Origin: Rhynchopus euleeides
Taxonomy: Eukaryota; Euglenozoa; Diplonemea; Diplonemida; Diplonemidae
Length of the DNA stretch: 64,000 nt
NCBI GenBank assembly: GCA_963210315.1
Contig: OY723240.1
Span: 620,001 to 684,000 of the forward strand
Direction of reading: 5' to 3'
Shown: positions 23,428 through 36,056 of the stretch, in pieces
Position numbering within the stretch: the first letter of the stretch is position 1
How the letters are laid out: the number at the start of each line of letters is the position of its first letter
Notes under the pieces: generated by a model
What the model saw: the letters and a program-made list of their open reading frames with translations, nothing else
Told to the model about the DNA's origin: nothing
Database searches by the model: none
Made by a program: the position numbers and the translations under genes

Positions 23428-26400
23428 CGAAGCGGAGCCAGGCAGTGCTGTCCCGAGAACGGGCCGAGCCAGACAGTGCTGTCCCAAGGGTGGGCCGAGC
23501 CAGACAGTGATGTCCCGAGAATGGGCCGAGCCAGGCAGTGCTGTCCCAAGGGTGGGCCGAGCCAGACAGTGCTGTCCCGAGAACGGGCCGAGCCAGACAG
23601 TGCTGTCCCGAGAATGGGCCGAGCCAGGCAGTGCTGTCCCAAGGGTGGGCCGAGCCAGACAGTGCTGTCCCGAGAATGGGCCGAGCCAGACAGTGCTGTC
23701 CCGAGAATGGGCCGAGCCAGACAGTGCTGTCCCGAGAACGGGCCGAGCCAGACAGTGCTGTCCCGAGGGTGGGCCGAGCTAGGCAGTGCTGTCCCGAGAA
23801 TGGGCCGAGCCAGGCAGTGCTGTCCCAAGGGTGGGCCGAGCCAGACAGTGCTGTCCCGAGAACGGGCCGAGCCAGACAGTGCTGTCCCGAGGGTGGGCCG
23901 AGCTAGGCAGTGCTGTCCCGAGAATGGGCCGAGCCAGGCAGTGCTGTCCCAAGGGTGGGCCGAGCCAGACAGTGCTGTCCCGAGAATGGGCCGAGCCAGA
24001 CAGTGCTGTCCCGAGAATGGGCCGAGCCAGACAGTGCTGTCCCGAGAACGGGCCGAGCCAGACAGTGCTGTCCCGAGGGTGGGCCGAGCTAGGCAGTGCT
24101 GTCCCGAGAATGGGCCGAGCCAGGCAGTGCTGTCCCAAGGGTGGGCCGAGCCAGACAGTGCTGTCCCGAGAATGGGCCGAGCCAGACAGTGCTGTCCCGA
24201 GAACGGGCCGAGCCAGACAGTGCTGTCCCGAGGGTGGGCCGAGCTAGGCAGTGCTGTCCCGAGAATGGGCCGAGCCAGACAGTGCTGTCCCGAGAACGGG
24301 CCGAGCCAGACAGTGCTGTCCCGAGGGTGGGCCGAGCTAGGCAGTGCTGTCCCGAGAATGGGCCGAGCCAGGCAGTGCTGTCCCAAGGGTGGGCCGAGCC
24401 AGACAGTGCTGTCCCGAGAATGGGCCGAGCCAGACAGTGCTGTCCCGAGAACGGGCCGAGCCAGACAGTGCTGTCCCGAGGGTGGGCCGAGCTAGGCAGT
24501 GCTGTCCCGAGAATGGGCCGAGCCAGACAGTGCTGTCCCGAGAACGGGCCGAGCCAGACAGTGCTGTCCCGAGGGTGGGCCGAGCTAGGCAGTGCTGTCC
24601 CGAGAATGGGCCGAGCCAGGCAGTGCTGTCCCAAGGGTGGGCCGAGCCAGACAGTGCTGTCCCGAGAATGGGCCGAGCCAGACAGTGCTGTCCCGAGAAC
24701 GGGCCGAGCCAGACAGTGCTGTCCCGAGGGTGGGCCGAGCTAGGCAGTGCTGTCCCGAGAATGGGCCGAGCCAGGCAGTGCTGTCCCGAGAATGGGCCGA
24801 GCCAGACAGTGCTGTCCCGAGAACGGGCCGAGCCAGACAGTGCTGTCCCGAGGGTGGGCCGAGCTAGGCAGTGCTGTCCCGAGAATGGGCCGAGCCAGGC
24901 AGTGCTGTCCCAAGGGTGGGCCGAGCCAGACAGTGCTGTCCCGAGAATGGGCCGAGCCAGACAGTGCTGTCCCGAGAATGGGCCGAGCCAGACAGTGCTG
25001 TCCCGAGAACGGGCCGAGCCAGACAGTGCTGTCCCGAGGGTGGGCCGAGCTAGGCAGTGCTGTCCCGAGAATGGGCCGAGCCAGGCAGTGCTGTCCCAAG
25101 GGTGGGCCGAGCCAGACAGTGCTGTCCCGAGAATGGGCCGAGCCAGACAGTGCTGTCCCGAGAATGGGCCGAGCCAGACAGTGCTGTCCCGAGAACGGGC
25201 CGAGCCAGACAGTGCTGTCCCGAGGGTGGGCCGAGCTAGGCAGTGCTGTCCCGAGAATGGGCCGAGCCAGGCAGTGCTGTCCCAAGGGTGGGCCGAGCCA
25301 GACAGTGCTGTCCCGAGAATGGGCCGAGCCAGACAGTGCTGTCCCGAGAATGGGCCGAGCCAGACAGTGCTGTCCCGAGAACGGGCCGAGCCAGACAGTG
25401 CTGTCCCGAGGGTGGGCCGAGCTAGGCAGTGCTGTCCCGAGAATGGGCCGAGCCAGGCAGTGCTGTCCCGAGAATGGGCCGAGCCAGACAGTGCTGTCCC
25501 GAGAACGGGCCGAGCCAGACAGTGCTGTCCCGAGGGTGGGCCGAGCTAGGCAGTGCTGTCCCGAGAATGGGCCGAGCCAGGCAGTGCTGTCCCAAGGGTG
25601 GGCCGAGCCAGACAGTGCTGTCCCGAGAATGGGCCGAGCCAGACAGTGCTGTCCCGAGAATGGGCCGAGCCAGACAGTGCTGTCCCGAGAACGGGCCGAG
25701 CCAGACAGTGCTGTCCCGAGGGTGGGCCGAGCTAGGCAGTGCTGTCCCGAGAATGGGCCGAGCCAGGCAGTGCTGTCCCAAGGGTGGGCCGAGCCAGACA
25801 GTGCTGTCCCGAGAATGGGCCGAGCCAGACAGTGCTGTCCCGAGAATGGGCCGAGCCAGACAGTGCTGTCCCGAGAACGGGCCGAGCCAGACAGTGCTGT
25901 CCCGAGGGTGGGCCGAGCTAGGCAGTGCTGTCCCGAGAATGGGCCGAGCCAGGCAGTGCTGTCCCAAGGGTGGGCCGAGCCAGACAGTGCTGTCCCGAGA
26001 ATGGGCCGAGCCAGACAGTGCTGTCCCGAGAACGGGCCGAGCCAGACAGTGCTGTCCCGAGGGTGGGCCGAGCTAGGCAGTGCTGTCCCGAGAATGGGCC
26101 GAGCCAGGCAGTGCTGTCCCAAGGGTGGGCCGAGCCAGACAGTGCTGTCCCGAGAATGGGCCGAGCCAGACAGTGCTGTCCCGAGAATGGGCCGAGCCAG
26201 ACAGTGCTGTCCCGAGAACGGGCCGAGCCAGACAGTGCTGTCCCGAGGGTGGGCCGAGCTAGGCAGTGCTGTCCCGAGAATGGGCCGAGCCAGGCAGTGC
26301 TGTCCCAAGGGTGGGCCGAGCCAGACAGTGCTGTCCCGAGAATGGGCCGAGCCAGACAGTGCTGTCCCGAGAACGGGCCGAGCCAGACAGTGCTGTCCCG

Positions 26401-29400
26401 AGGGTGGGCCGAGCTAGGCAGTGCTGTCCCGAGAATGGGCCGAGCCAGACAGTGCTGTCCCGAGAACGGGCCGAGCCAGACAGTGCTGTCCCGAGGGTGG
26501 GCCGAGCTAGGCAGTGCTGTCCCGAGAATGGGCCGAGCCAGGCAGTGCTGTCCCAAGGGTGGGCCGAGCCAGACAGTGCTGTCCCGAGAATGGGCCGAGC
26601 CAGACAGTGCTGTCCCGAGAACGGGCCGAGCCAGACAGTGCTGTCCCGAGGGTGGGCCGAGCTAGGCAGTGCTGTCCCGAGAATGGGCCGAGCCAGACAG
26701 TGCTGTCCCGAGAACGGGCCGAGCCAGACAGTGCTGTCCCGAGGGTGGGCCGAGCTAGGCAGTGCTGTCCCGAGAATGGGCCGAGCCAGGCAGTGCTGTC
26801 CCAAGGGTGGGCCGAGCCAGACAGTGCTGTCCCGAGAATGGGCCGAGCCAGACAGTGCTGTCCCGAGAACGGGCCGAGCCAGACAGTGCTGTCCCGAGGG
26901 TGGGCCGAGCTAGGCAGTGCTGTCCCGAGAATGGGCCGAGCCAGGCAGTGCTGTCCCGAGAATGGGCCGAGCCAGACAGTGCTGTCCCGAGAACGGGCCG
27001 AGCCAGACAGTGCTGTCCCGAGGGTGGGCCGAGCTAGGCAGTGCTGTCCCGAGAATGGGCCGAGCCAGGCAGTGCTGTCCCAAGGGTGGGCCGAGCCAGA
27101 CAGTGCTGTCCCGAGAATGGGCCGAGCCAGACAGTGCTGTCCCGAGAATGGGCCGAGCCAGACAGTGCTGTCCCGAGAACGGGCCGAGCCAGACAGTGCT
27201 GTCCCGAGGGTGGGCCGAGCTAGGCAGTGCTGTCCCGAGAATGGGCCGAGCCAGGCAGTGCTGTCCCAAGGGTGGGCCGAGCCAGACAGTGCTGTCCCGA
27301 GAATGGGCCGAGCCAGACAGTGCTGTCCCGAGAATGGGCCGAGCCAGACAGTGCTGTCCCGAGAACGGGCCGAGCCAGACAGTGCTGTCCCGAGGGTGGG
27401 CCGAGCTAGGCAGTGCTGTCCCGAGAATGGGCCGAGCCAGGCAGTGCTGTCCCAAGGGTGGGCCGAGCCAGACAGTGCTGTCCCGAGAATGGGCCGAGCC
27501 AGACAGTGCTGTCCCGAGAATGGGCCGAGCCAGACAGTGCTGTCCCGAGAACGGGCCGAGCCAGACAGTGCTGTCCCGAGGGTGGGCCGAGCTAGGCAGT
27601 GCTGTCCCGAGAATGGGCCGAGCCAGGCAGTGCTGTCCCAAGGGTGGGCCGAGCCAGACAGTGCTGTCCCGAGAATGGGCCGAGCCAGACAGTGCTGTCC
27701 CGAGAACGGGCCGAGCCAGACAGTGCTGTCCCGAGGGTGGGCCGAGCTAGGCAGTGCTGTCCCGAGAATGGGCCGAGCCAGGCAGTGCTGTCCCAAGGGT
27801 GGGCCGAGCCAGACAGTGCTGTCCCGAGAATGGGCCGAGCCAGACAGTGCTGTCCCGAGAATGGGCCGAGCCAGACAGTGCTGTCCCGAGAACGGGCCGA
27901 GCCAGACAGTGCTGTCCCGAGGGTGGGCCGAGCTAGGCAGTGCTGTCCCGAGAATGGGCCGAGCCAGGCAGTGCTGTCCCAAGGGTGGGCCGAGCCAGAC
28001 AGTGCTGTCCCGAGAATGGGCCGAGCCAGACAGTGCTGTCCCGAGAACGGGCCGAGCCAGACAGTGCTGTCCCGAGGGTGGGCCGAGCTAGGCAGTGCTG
28101 TCCCGAGAATGGGCCGAGCCAGACAGTGCTGTCCCGAGAACGGGCCGAGCCAGACAGTGCTGTCCCGAGGGTGGGCCGAGCTAGGCAGTGCTGTCCCGAG
28201 AATGGGCCGAGCCAGGCAGTGCTGTCCCAAGGGTGGGCCGAGCCAGACAGTGCTGTCCCGAGAATGGGCCGAGCCAGACAGTGCTGTCCCGAGAACGGGC
28301 CGAGCCAGACAGTGCTGTCCCGAGGGTGGGCCGAGCTAGGCAGTGCTGTCCCGAGAATGGGCCGAGCCAGACAGTGCTGTCCCGAGAACGGGCCGAGCCA
28401 GACAGTGCTGTCCCGAGGGTGGGCCGAGCTAGGCAGTGCTGTCCCGAGAATGGGCCGAGCCAGGCAGTGCTGTCCGAAGGGTGGGCCGAGCCAGACAGTG
28501 CTGTCCCGAGAATGGGCCGAGCCAGACAGTGCTGTCCCGAGAACGGGCCGAGCCAGACAGTGCTGTCCCGAGGGTGGGCCGAGCTAGGCAGTGCTGTCCC
28601 GAGAATGGGCCGAGCCAGGCAGTGCTGTCCCGAGAATGGGCCGAGCCAGACAGTGCTGTCCCGAGAACGGGCCGAGCCAGACAGTGCTGTCCCGAGGGTG
28701 GGCCGAGCTAGGCAGTGCTGTCCCGAGAATGGGCCGAGCCAGGCAGTGCTGTCCCAAGGGTGGGCCGAGCCAGACAGTGCTGTCCCGAGAATGGGCCGAG
28801 CCAGACAGTGCTGTCCCGAGAATGGGCCGAGCCAGACAGTGCTGTCCCGAGAACGGGCCGAGCCAGACAGTGCTGTCCCGAGGGTGGGCCGAGCTAGGCA
28901 GTGCTGTCCCGAGAATGGGCCGAGCCAGGCAGTGCTGTCCCAAGGGTGGGCCGAGCCAGACAGTGCTGTCCCGAGAATGGGCCGAGCCAGACAGTGCTGT
29001 CCCGAGAATGGGCCGAGCCAGACAGTGCTGTCCCGAGAACGGGCCGAGCCAGACAGTGCTGTCCCGAGGGTGGGCCGAGCTAGGCAGTGCTGTCCCGAGA
29101 ATGGGCCGAGCCAGGCAGTGCTGTCCCAAGGGTGGGCCGAGCCAGACAGTGCTGTCCCGAGAATGGGCCGAGCCAGACAGTGCTGTCCCGAGAATGGGCC
29201 GAGCCAGACAGTGCTGTCCCGAGAACGGGCCGAGCCAGACAGTGCTGTCCCGAGGGTGGGCCGAGCTAGGCAGTGCTGTCCCGAGAATGGGCCGAGCCAG
29301 GCAGTGCTGTCCCAAGGGTGGGCCGAGCCAGACAGTGCTGTCCCGAGAACGGGCCAAGCCAGACAGTGCTGTCCCGAGGGTGGGCCGAGCCAGACAGTGC

Positions 29401-29945
29401 TGTCCCGAGAATGGGCCGAGCCAGACAGTGCTGTCCCGAGAATGGGCCGAGCCAGACAGTGCTGTCCCGAGAATGGGCCGAGCCAGACAGTGCTGTCCCG
29501 AGGGTGGGCCGAGCTAGGCAGTGCTGTCCCGAGAATGGGCCGAGCCAGGCAGTGCTGTCCCGAGAACGGGCCGAGCCAGACAGTGCTGTCCCGAGGGTGG
29601 GCCGAGCTAGGCAGTGCTGTCCCGAGAATGGGCCGAGCCAGGCAGTGCTGTCCCGAGAATGGGCCGAGCCAGACAGTGCTGTCCCGAGAACGGGCCGAGC
29701 CAGACAGTGCTGTCCCGAGGGTGGGCCGAGCTAGGCAGTGCTGTCCCGAGAATGGGCCGAGCCAGGCAGTGCTGTCCCAAGGGTGGGCCGAGCCAGACAG
29801 TGCTGTCCCGAGAACGGGCCGAGCCAGACAGTGCTGTCCCGAGGGTGGGCCGAGCTAGGCAGTGCTGTCCCGAGAATGGGCCGAGCCACGCAGTCCTGTC
29901 CAGAGGGTGGGCCGAGCCAGGCAGTGATGTCCCGAGGGTGGGCCG
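23428..29945. repeat. 31-bp tandem array 1, about 210 copies with higher-order structure
   Basis: The monomer begins GGGCCGAGCC and ends in GAGAAC, GAGAAT, GAGGGT or AAGGGT. Variant order repeats in 4-, 5-, 6- and 8-mer blocks. The block from 26514 to 28187 is repeated from 28188 onward, a 1,674-bp (54-monomer) unit; a single C-to-G change is seen near 28475. Long open frames on both strands follow from the repeat and are not genes. Confidence 0.93.
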
Positions 29946-30660
29946 ACATCACATCCGGTCTCGGCCCGCTGTCTGGACCGCAGCAACAAGAAATCTGCGC
30001 TGCATGCACAGGAGCAGGGGGACTTGGCCCGTCCGCACTCCGACATTGCACCGCGCTGCCCCAGCGCTCCAGATCACAAGGCCCCCTGTGCCGCAGGAGG
30101 TGGAGACGTCGCACACCAGCAGGATGACGTCGCAGACCAGTTCACCACCCCCAACAGTAGGTCACACTCCGCCTCGCCTGTAGGCCGTCTACTGTATGCA
30201 GGAGTCTGCGTGTGTTGATAAAGACACACACGCCCGGCACACCTGATTCTATGGGCAGCGCTCGTAACTCTCTCGGCGCCAAGTCGAAGCTGAGCAAGAT
30301 TTGGTTGGACGGTGCAAATATAGCTAGCCTTGCGGGCTCGCTAAGACACTCTCCGAGCTAGCTACATGAACACAACATTGCACATCGCACGGTTTCGAAG
30401 GATGGGTACGCGATGCGGGTTTAGGTCTTGTGCTAATGTTACACACAGCAAGATCCCTGACGGAGGGGATCGATGGAGGCACTGAGGAGATCATGACTGG
30501 GAAGGGGTCCTGCATCGAACCCCCTCTGAGTGGAGCAAACACTCGGTACTCCGGGTGCCACGTTCTGCTCGGCTGGACATCACCCCGAGGTCGTGGCCAC
30601 GGCCCCCGACCACTCACTGCGGGGAGCTTCCCGTCCAGACAGTGTCTGGACATCACTCCT
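29946..30660. other. spacer between arrays 1 and 2
   Basis: About 700 bp of non-repetitive sequence. No recognisable gene. The 30340-30640 stretch leads gradually into array 2 through degenerate monomers. Confidence 0.5.
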
Positions 30661-31750
30661 GGGCTCGACCCACTGGGCCGAGCCGACGAGTCGTGTCCAG
30701 ACACTGGGCCGAGCCCAGGAGTGCTGTCCAGACACTGGGCCGAGCCCAGGAGTGATGTCCAGACACTGGGCCGAGCCCAGGAGTGATGTCCAGACCCTGG
30801 GCCGAGCCAGGGAGTGGTGTCCAGACACTGGGCCGAGCCCAGGAGTGATGTCCAGACCCTGGGCCGAGCCAGGGAGTGGTGTCCAGACACTGGGCCGAGC
30901 CCAGGAGTGATGTCCAGACACTGGGCCGAGCCAGGGAGTGGTGTCCAGACACTGGGCCGAGCCCAGGAGTGATGTCCAGACACTGGGCCGAGCCAGGGAG
31001 TGGTGTCCAGACACTGGGCCGAGCCCAGGAGTGATGTCCAGACACTGGGCCGAGCCAGGGAGTGGTGTCCAGACACTGGGCCGAGCCCAGGAGTGATGTC
31101 CAGACCCTGGGCCGAGCCCAGGAGTGCTGTCCACACTGGGCCGAGCCAGGGCGTGATGTCCAGACCCTGGGCCGAGCCAGGGAGTGGTGTCCAGACCCTG
31201 GGCCGAGCCCAGGAGTGCTGTCCAGACACTGGGCCGAGCTCAGGAGTGCTGTCCAGTCCCTGGGCCGAGCCAGGGAGTGATGTCCAGTCCCTGGGCCGAG
31301 CCCAGGAGTGCTGTCCACACTGGGCCGAGCCAGGGCGTGATGTCCAGACCCTGGGCCGAGCCAGGGAGTGGTGTCCAGACCCTGGGCCGAGCCAGGGAGT
31401 GGTGTCCAGACCCTGGGCCGAGCCCAGGAGTGCTGTCCAGACACTGGGCCGAGCTCAGGAGTGCTGTCCAGTCCCTGGGCCGAGCCAGGGAGTGATGTCC
31501 AGTCCCTGGGCCGAGCCCAGGAGTGCTGTCCACACTGGGCCGAGCCAGGGCGTGATGTCCAGACCCTGGGCCGAGCCAGGGAGTGGTGTCCAGACCCTGG
31601 GCCGAGCCCAGGAGTGCTGTCCAGACACTGGGCCGAGCTCAGGAGTGCTGTCCAGTCCCTGGGCCGAGCCAGGGAGTGGTGTCCAGACACTGGGCCGAGC
31701 CAGGGAGTGATGTCCAGTCCCTGGGCCGAGCCCAGGAGTGCTGTCCAGAC
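30661..31750. repeat. 31-bp tandem array 2, about 35 copies
   Basis: Monomer GGGCCGAGCC followed by CAGGAGTG or AGGGAGTG and a GTCCAGACAC tail, related to array 1. Some units lack about 5 bp (near 31135, 31318, 31530). Same strand orientation as array 1. Confidence 0.92.
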
Positions 31751-31966
31751 ACTGACGATGTCCTGCCTCATACCCGCCATGCCCGCAATGCACTTCCGGA
31801 TCACATGGTTGTGGATTTCTAGCGCCTTCCGCATTCCCTCGAAAGACTTCTCCAAGCAGAGGGTCGAGGCCTGCACGTCTGTGACCACGAGTGTCGTGAT
31901 CTTCGTCTCTGTGGAGTAGTCATCGAAGAGCAGCGCCTGCTGGCTGTCTTCGTTCAGCATCCTACG
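31751..31966 (-). pseudogene. class III nucleotidyl cyclase exon fragment
   Basis: About 70 residues starting MLNEDSQQALLF contain ITTLVVTDVQASTLCLEKS, then GMRKALEIHNHVIRKCI. This matches the start of the class III adenylyl/guanylyl cyclase catalytic domain, including the first metal-binding Asp in T-D-V-Q-x-S-T. The rest of the domain (the second Asp and the dimerization arm) is absent. The fragment is bounded upstream by CCTAGTCGTAG and downstream by GTATGA, which look like an acceptor and a donor. It lies exactly between two 31-bp arrays. It is either a captured exon or a true exon of a gene whose introns hold the arrays; no partner exon was found on either side. It is not from the cyclase-like gene at 53.0-55.3 kb, which has a different sequence here. 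Confidence 0.7.
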
Positions 31967-31969
31967 ACT

Positions 31970-33345
31970 AGGCCGGCTATGGGCCGATCTCGCCCGTACT
32001 GGGCCGGACATGGGCCGATCTCGGCAGTACTGGGCCGGCTATGGGCCGATCTCGCACGTACTGGGCCGGCTATGGGCCGATCTCGCACGTACTGGGCCGG
32101 CTATGTGCCGATCTCGGCAGTGCTGGGCCGGCTATGGGCCGATCTCGGCCGTACTGGGCCGGACATGGGCCGATCTCGCCCGTACTGGGCCGGCTATGGG
32201 CCGATCTCGGCAGTGCTGGGCCGGCTATGGGCCGATCTCGCCCGTACTGGGCCGGCTATGGGCCGATCTCGGCAGTGCTGGGCCGGCTATGGGCCGATCT
32301 CGCCCGTACTGGGCCGGACATGGGCCGATCTCGGCAGTGCTGGGCCGGCTATGGGCCGATCTCGCCCGTACTGGGCCGGACATGGGCCGATCTCGGCAGT
32401 GCTGGGCCGGCTATGGGCCGATCTCGCCCGTACTGGGCCGGCTATGGGCCGATCTCGGCAGTGCTGGGCCGGCTACGGGCCGATCTCGGCCGTACTGGGC
32501 CGGCTATGGGCCGATCTCGGCAGTGCTGGGCCGGCTATGGGCCGATCTCGCCCGTACTGGGCCGGACATGGGCCGATCTCGGCAGTGCTGGGCCGGCTAT
32601 GGGCCGATCTCGCCCGTACTGGGCCGGCTATGGGCCGATCTCGGCAGTGCTGGGACGGCTATGGGCCGATCTCGCCCGTACTGGGCCGGCTATGGGCCGA
32701 TCTCGGCAGTGCTGGGCCGGCTATGGGCCGATCTCGCCCGTACTGGGCCGGACATGGGCCGATCTCGGCAGTGCTGGGCCGGCTATGGGCCGATCTCGCC
32801 CGTACTGGGCCGGCTATGGGCCGATCTCGGCAGTGCTGGGACGGCTATGGGCCGATCTCGCCCGTACTGGGCCGGCTATGGGCCGATCTCGGCAGTGCTG
32901 GGCCGGCTACGGGCCGATCTCGGCCGTACTGGGCCGGACATGGGCCGATCTCGCCCGTACTGGGCCGGCTATGGGCCGATCTCGGCAGTGCTGGGCCGGC
33001 TATGGGCCGATCTCGCCCGTACTGGGCCGGCTATGGGCCGATCTCGGCAGTGCTGGGACGGCTATGGGCCGATCTCGCCCGTACTGGGCCGGCTATGGGC
33101 CGATCTCGGCAGTGCTGGGCCGGCTACGGGCCGATCTCGGCCGTACTGGGCCGGACATGGGCCGATCTCGCCCGTACTGGGCCGGCTATGGGCCGATCTC
33201 GGCAGTGCTGGGCCGGCTATGGGCCGATCTCGCCCGTACTGGGCCGGCTATGGGCCGATCTCGGCAGTGCTGGGCCGGCTATGGGCCGATCTCGGCAGTG
33301 CTGGGCCGGCTATGGGCTGATCTCGCCCGTACTGGGCCGGGTCCA
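31970..33345. repeat. 31-bp tandem array 3, about 44 copies
   Basis: Monomer GGGCCGATCT followed by CGGCAGTGCT or CGCCCGTACT and GGGCCGGCTA or GGGCCGGACA. Same length and similar first half as arrays 1 and 2, but a distinct family. All three plus-strand frames stay open for about 1.3-1.4 kb. Because 31 is not a multiple of 3, one stop-free 93-base cycle opens all three frames, so this is one coincidence rather than three. Confidence 0.93.
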
Positions 33346-33502
33346 GGAGTGGTGTCCAGACCCTGGGCCGACCCAGGCTGTGGGTGGTGCATTTTGGTGC
33401 ATTTTCCGTCGGTTTAGGTGAAAATTGTCGAATTTTGTCGAAATTTGACGACAGGTGACGAACAGCGAGAATCCCCGAAAAACCGGTTTTTAATTCATTT
33501 TT

Positions 33503-33657
33503 GGGGGGGGGTCTTCGCTGACGAAGTTTTTGTCGAAGACCCCTGTCGTCGTCGTCAGAACACTGCCGTCTTCGGTGAAAAACCCCCTGAAACAGCCGTT
33601 TTCCTAATTATGTGACGAACGACGAAGTTTGTCGAAGTTTGTCGACCAGCGAAGACC
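33503..33657. mobile_element. GGGGGTCTTCGCT fold-back element, copy in H
   Basis: GGGGGTCTTCGCTGACG at the left and CCAGCGAAGACCCCC at the right. The interior repeats GACGAA and GTCGAAG words. Part of the dispersed family listed at 19077. Confidence 0.6.
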
Positions 33658-33663
33658 CCCATT

Positions 33664-35676
33664 GGGCGTTATTCCGTTACCAGTAACGGTAATAACGTTA
33701 TTTTTGCGTTATTTTTTGACCCCAAAAAAGGCAGCATTTCCCGGTGAATCTGACCCGAAACTCGGGTCCCTACCCCCCCTAAAAGAATTTTCTTGGGTAA
33801 AATATCACTCCAGGGGGCCACTCCGTGATGTCAAAAAATTGGAAAACGTTTTCTCCTAAAATAACGCGTTATTTTTCCGTTATTTTCATGAAAACTTGCG
33901 TTATTCGGACAATTTTGCGGGCGGATGGTGTAGTTTTTGGTGGAGATGGCTCCAGAATACCCCCCTGGGACCATTTTTTGGATAATAACGCACGGACATG
34001 TCGAGTTTCGTGAAAAAATCATGTTTTTTGGCTTTTTCAAGGCAAATACTGCAGAAACCCCTGCAACCTTGCAGCATCCAATGTTCCTGGAGTGAAATTT
34101 GGAGTGAAAATCACTCCAAAATCACTCAGTGTGGACGCAGAAGTGAATCCTTCAGGAATACACCCGCACACCTCACATTGGCGGTGTATAAACCACCTGA
34201 TATTTTTACTCGTTACGAGCGACGAAGTAGCGCGAAGTAGCGACGTGCCCATTTTTTCCCGGTCCGTTCTAAAATAGTTACGTTCCAAAAGTCCGTTACT
34301 GGTGCTGTCAAAGACGCTTCGCACAATATACGCACGAACTACCCAAAGTACGCTCGGGCTACGCACGAAGTACGCAGGAACTACGCAATTTGAACTTTCT
34401 TGCACCCCCCAGTCATTATTTGCACGCACTCCAGGTCCCATATTTGCACCAGTGCAAATATGAGACCTGGAGTGCAAATATGAGAAATTTCCGAGTTCGT
34501 CGTGATGTGCAAAACATGACTGGGTTGTGCAAGAAACCATCATCTGCACCCCGTATCGGCCTCAATTGCACCCTCGTGCAGGTAAAAAAAGGCCTCGGGC
34601 CTCCGGCCCTCGGACCGTTTTTTAATTACGCACACGACCTTCGCGCGGAAAGTGTCATTCAGCCCTGCCAAACGTGCTCTACACACCACCCCCTTCATCA
34701 GGCAAGTGGGTTTGTAAGGGTGTGTGGAAGCGTCAACGCTCGGGTGCAGGAAATTTACATTTTGGTCGCAAATGGCGTTACACATGCACTATGCACAACG
34801 TGTGCACGATTTCGGCAGAACTACGCACAACCAACGCAATTTGGACCTTTCAACAACACCATTCACGGTACTTCGATTTTGGGTGGGAAAGATGGGGCAA
34901 GGAAGTGGCAAAAACTGCGAAGAAGGTCGAAAATTTTCACATTTTCATCAGAAACCATATTCAACGGATTCCAATTTTCGGGTGAAATCAAGCAGGTTGG
35001 CACAATGGCTCATGTTCACCCAAAAATGCACCTACCAAACCTCTTTTGCTTGATTTTTGGGACGGCATGGGTGATCCAGAGGCCAAAAATCACGATTTTT
35101 TCACCAATTCCTTCGACAACGGACAGTTCCAGACCACAAGGACCACATTTTGGGGTCAGAATTTTCTCGGTCAAAAAATTCGAAAAATCTGAAATCTCTC
35201 GGAATTTTGAGCATTTTTTGAGATTGGCATGCCCATTTTAGACCCTTTGCGTGGCTCTAAACCCAAAAATTTGCTCGAAAATGGCCTCAAATAGCCTAAA
35301 ACAGCCCATTCTGGCCACCCCGAAAAAAAAATTCGAAAAGGGTCCCCCTATAGAAGTTGCCCAAAAATACCGAAAATAACGCGGTATTACCGGTAATAAC
35401 GGTAATAACGTTACCGATAACGTTATTACCGTTACTGATAACGGTATTACCGTTACCGATAACGGTAATAACGGTAATAACGTTACCGATAACGTTATTA
35501 CCGTTCCTGATAACGGTAATAACGGTATTACCGTTATCGATAACGGTATAACGCGGAAAAATAACGTTACCGATTTTCGGATAACGTTATTCGGCCGTTC
35601 TGTAACGTTATTAACGGTAAGTTATTTTACCGAAAAAATAACGGTATTACCGTTACTGGTAACGCAATAACGCCCG
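33664..35676. mobile_element. GGGCGTTATT-ended inverted-repeat element
   Basis: Left GGGCGTTATTCCGTTACC and right GGTAACGCAATAACGCCC are inverted. Both ends continue into GTTACC/GGTAATAACG-rich palindromic DNA, very dense at 35380-35660. The middle (34000-35240) includes a short region where the 20-base AGTGCAAATATGAGACCTGG and its inverse alternate. No transposase or clear target duplication. Confidence 0.55.
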
Positions 35677-35820
35677 ATGTATGCGAAATATAAAAATATT
35701 TTCGAAATATTTTCAAAATATTTCCAAAATATAAAAATATTTTGGAAATATTTTCGAAAAATATAAAAATATTTTTTTATGCGAAAATGAAACATATTTT
35801 TGGCAAATAGCTATTTATTG

Positions 35821-36055
35821 TACTGAAATAATCTTCACATTATTTTACGCGGAGGGGGGCCTGCTACATAAAGTAACATTATTTTACGCGAGCGAAGCGA
35901 GCGTAAAATTGAAGTTATGTTGCCGAGCGAAGCGAGGCGACATGTGGAAGTCACCTTAACGAGCGAAGCGAGTTGAGGTGTGATTACTTTATGTAGTAGC
36001 AGGCCCCCCTCCGCGTAAAATAATGTGAAGATTATTTCTTGTGCAATAGGTCGTT
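35821..36055. repeat. fold-back with CGAGCGAAGCGAG hairpins
   Basis: Arms CTTCACATTATTTTACGCGG and inverse enclose three hairpin loops around GCGAGCGAAGCGAGC. Able to form a long cruciform; no coding. Confidence 0.8.
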
Positions 36056-36056
36056 T

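Noticed and set aside
23428..29945. Very long open frames on both strands of array 1 (up to 556 codons)
   Set aside because: They follow from a 31-bp repeat with few stop codons; peptides are 31-residue cycles with no start context, domain or composition bias typical of the host genes.
31970..33345. All three plus-strand frames open across array 3, as if overlapping genes
   Set aside because: With period 31 each frame visits all three phases, so a single stop-free 93-base cycle opens all of them.
23428..33345. CRISPR array
   Set aside because: Units are contiguous with no unique spacers, no leader and no cas genes, in a eukaryotic context.
34390..35241. 283-codon plus-strand frame inside H
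   Set aside because: Composition follows local direct and inverted repeats; no recognisable motif and it crosses element boundaries.
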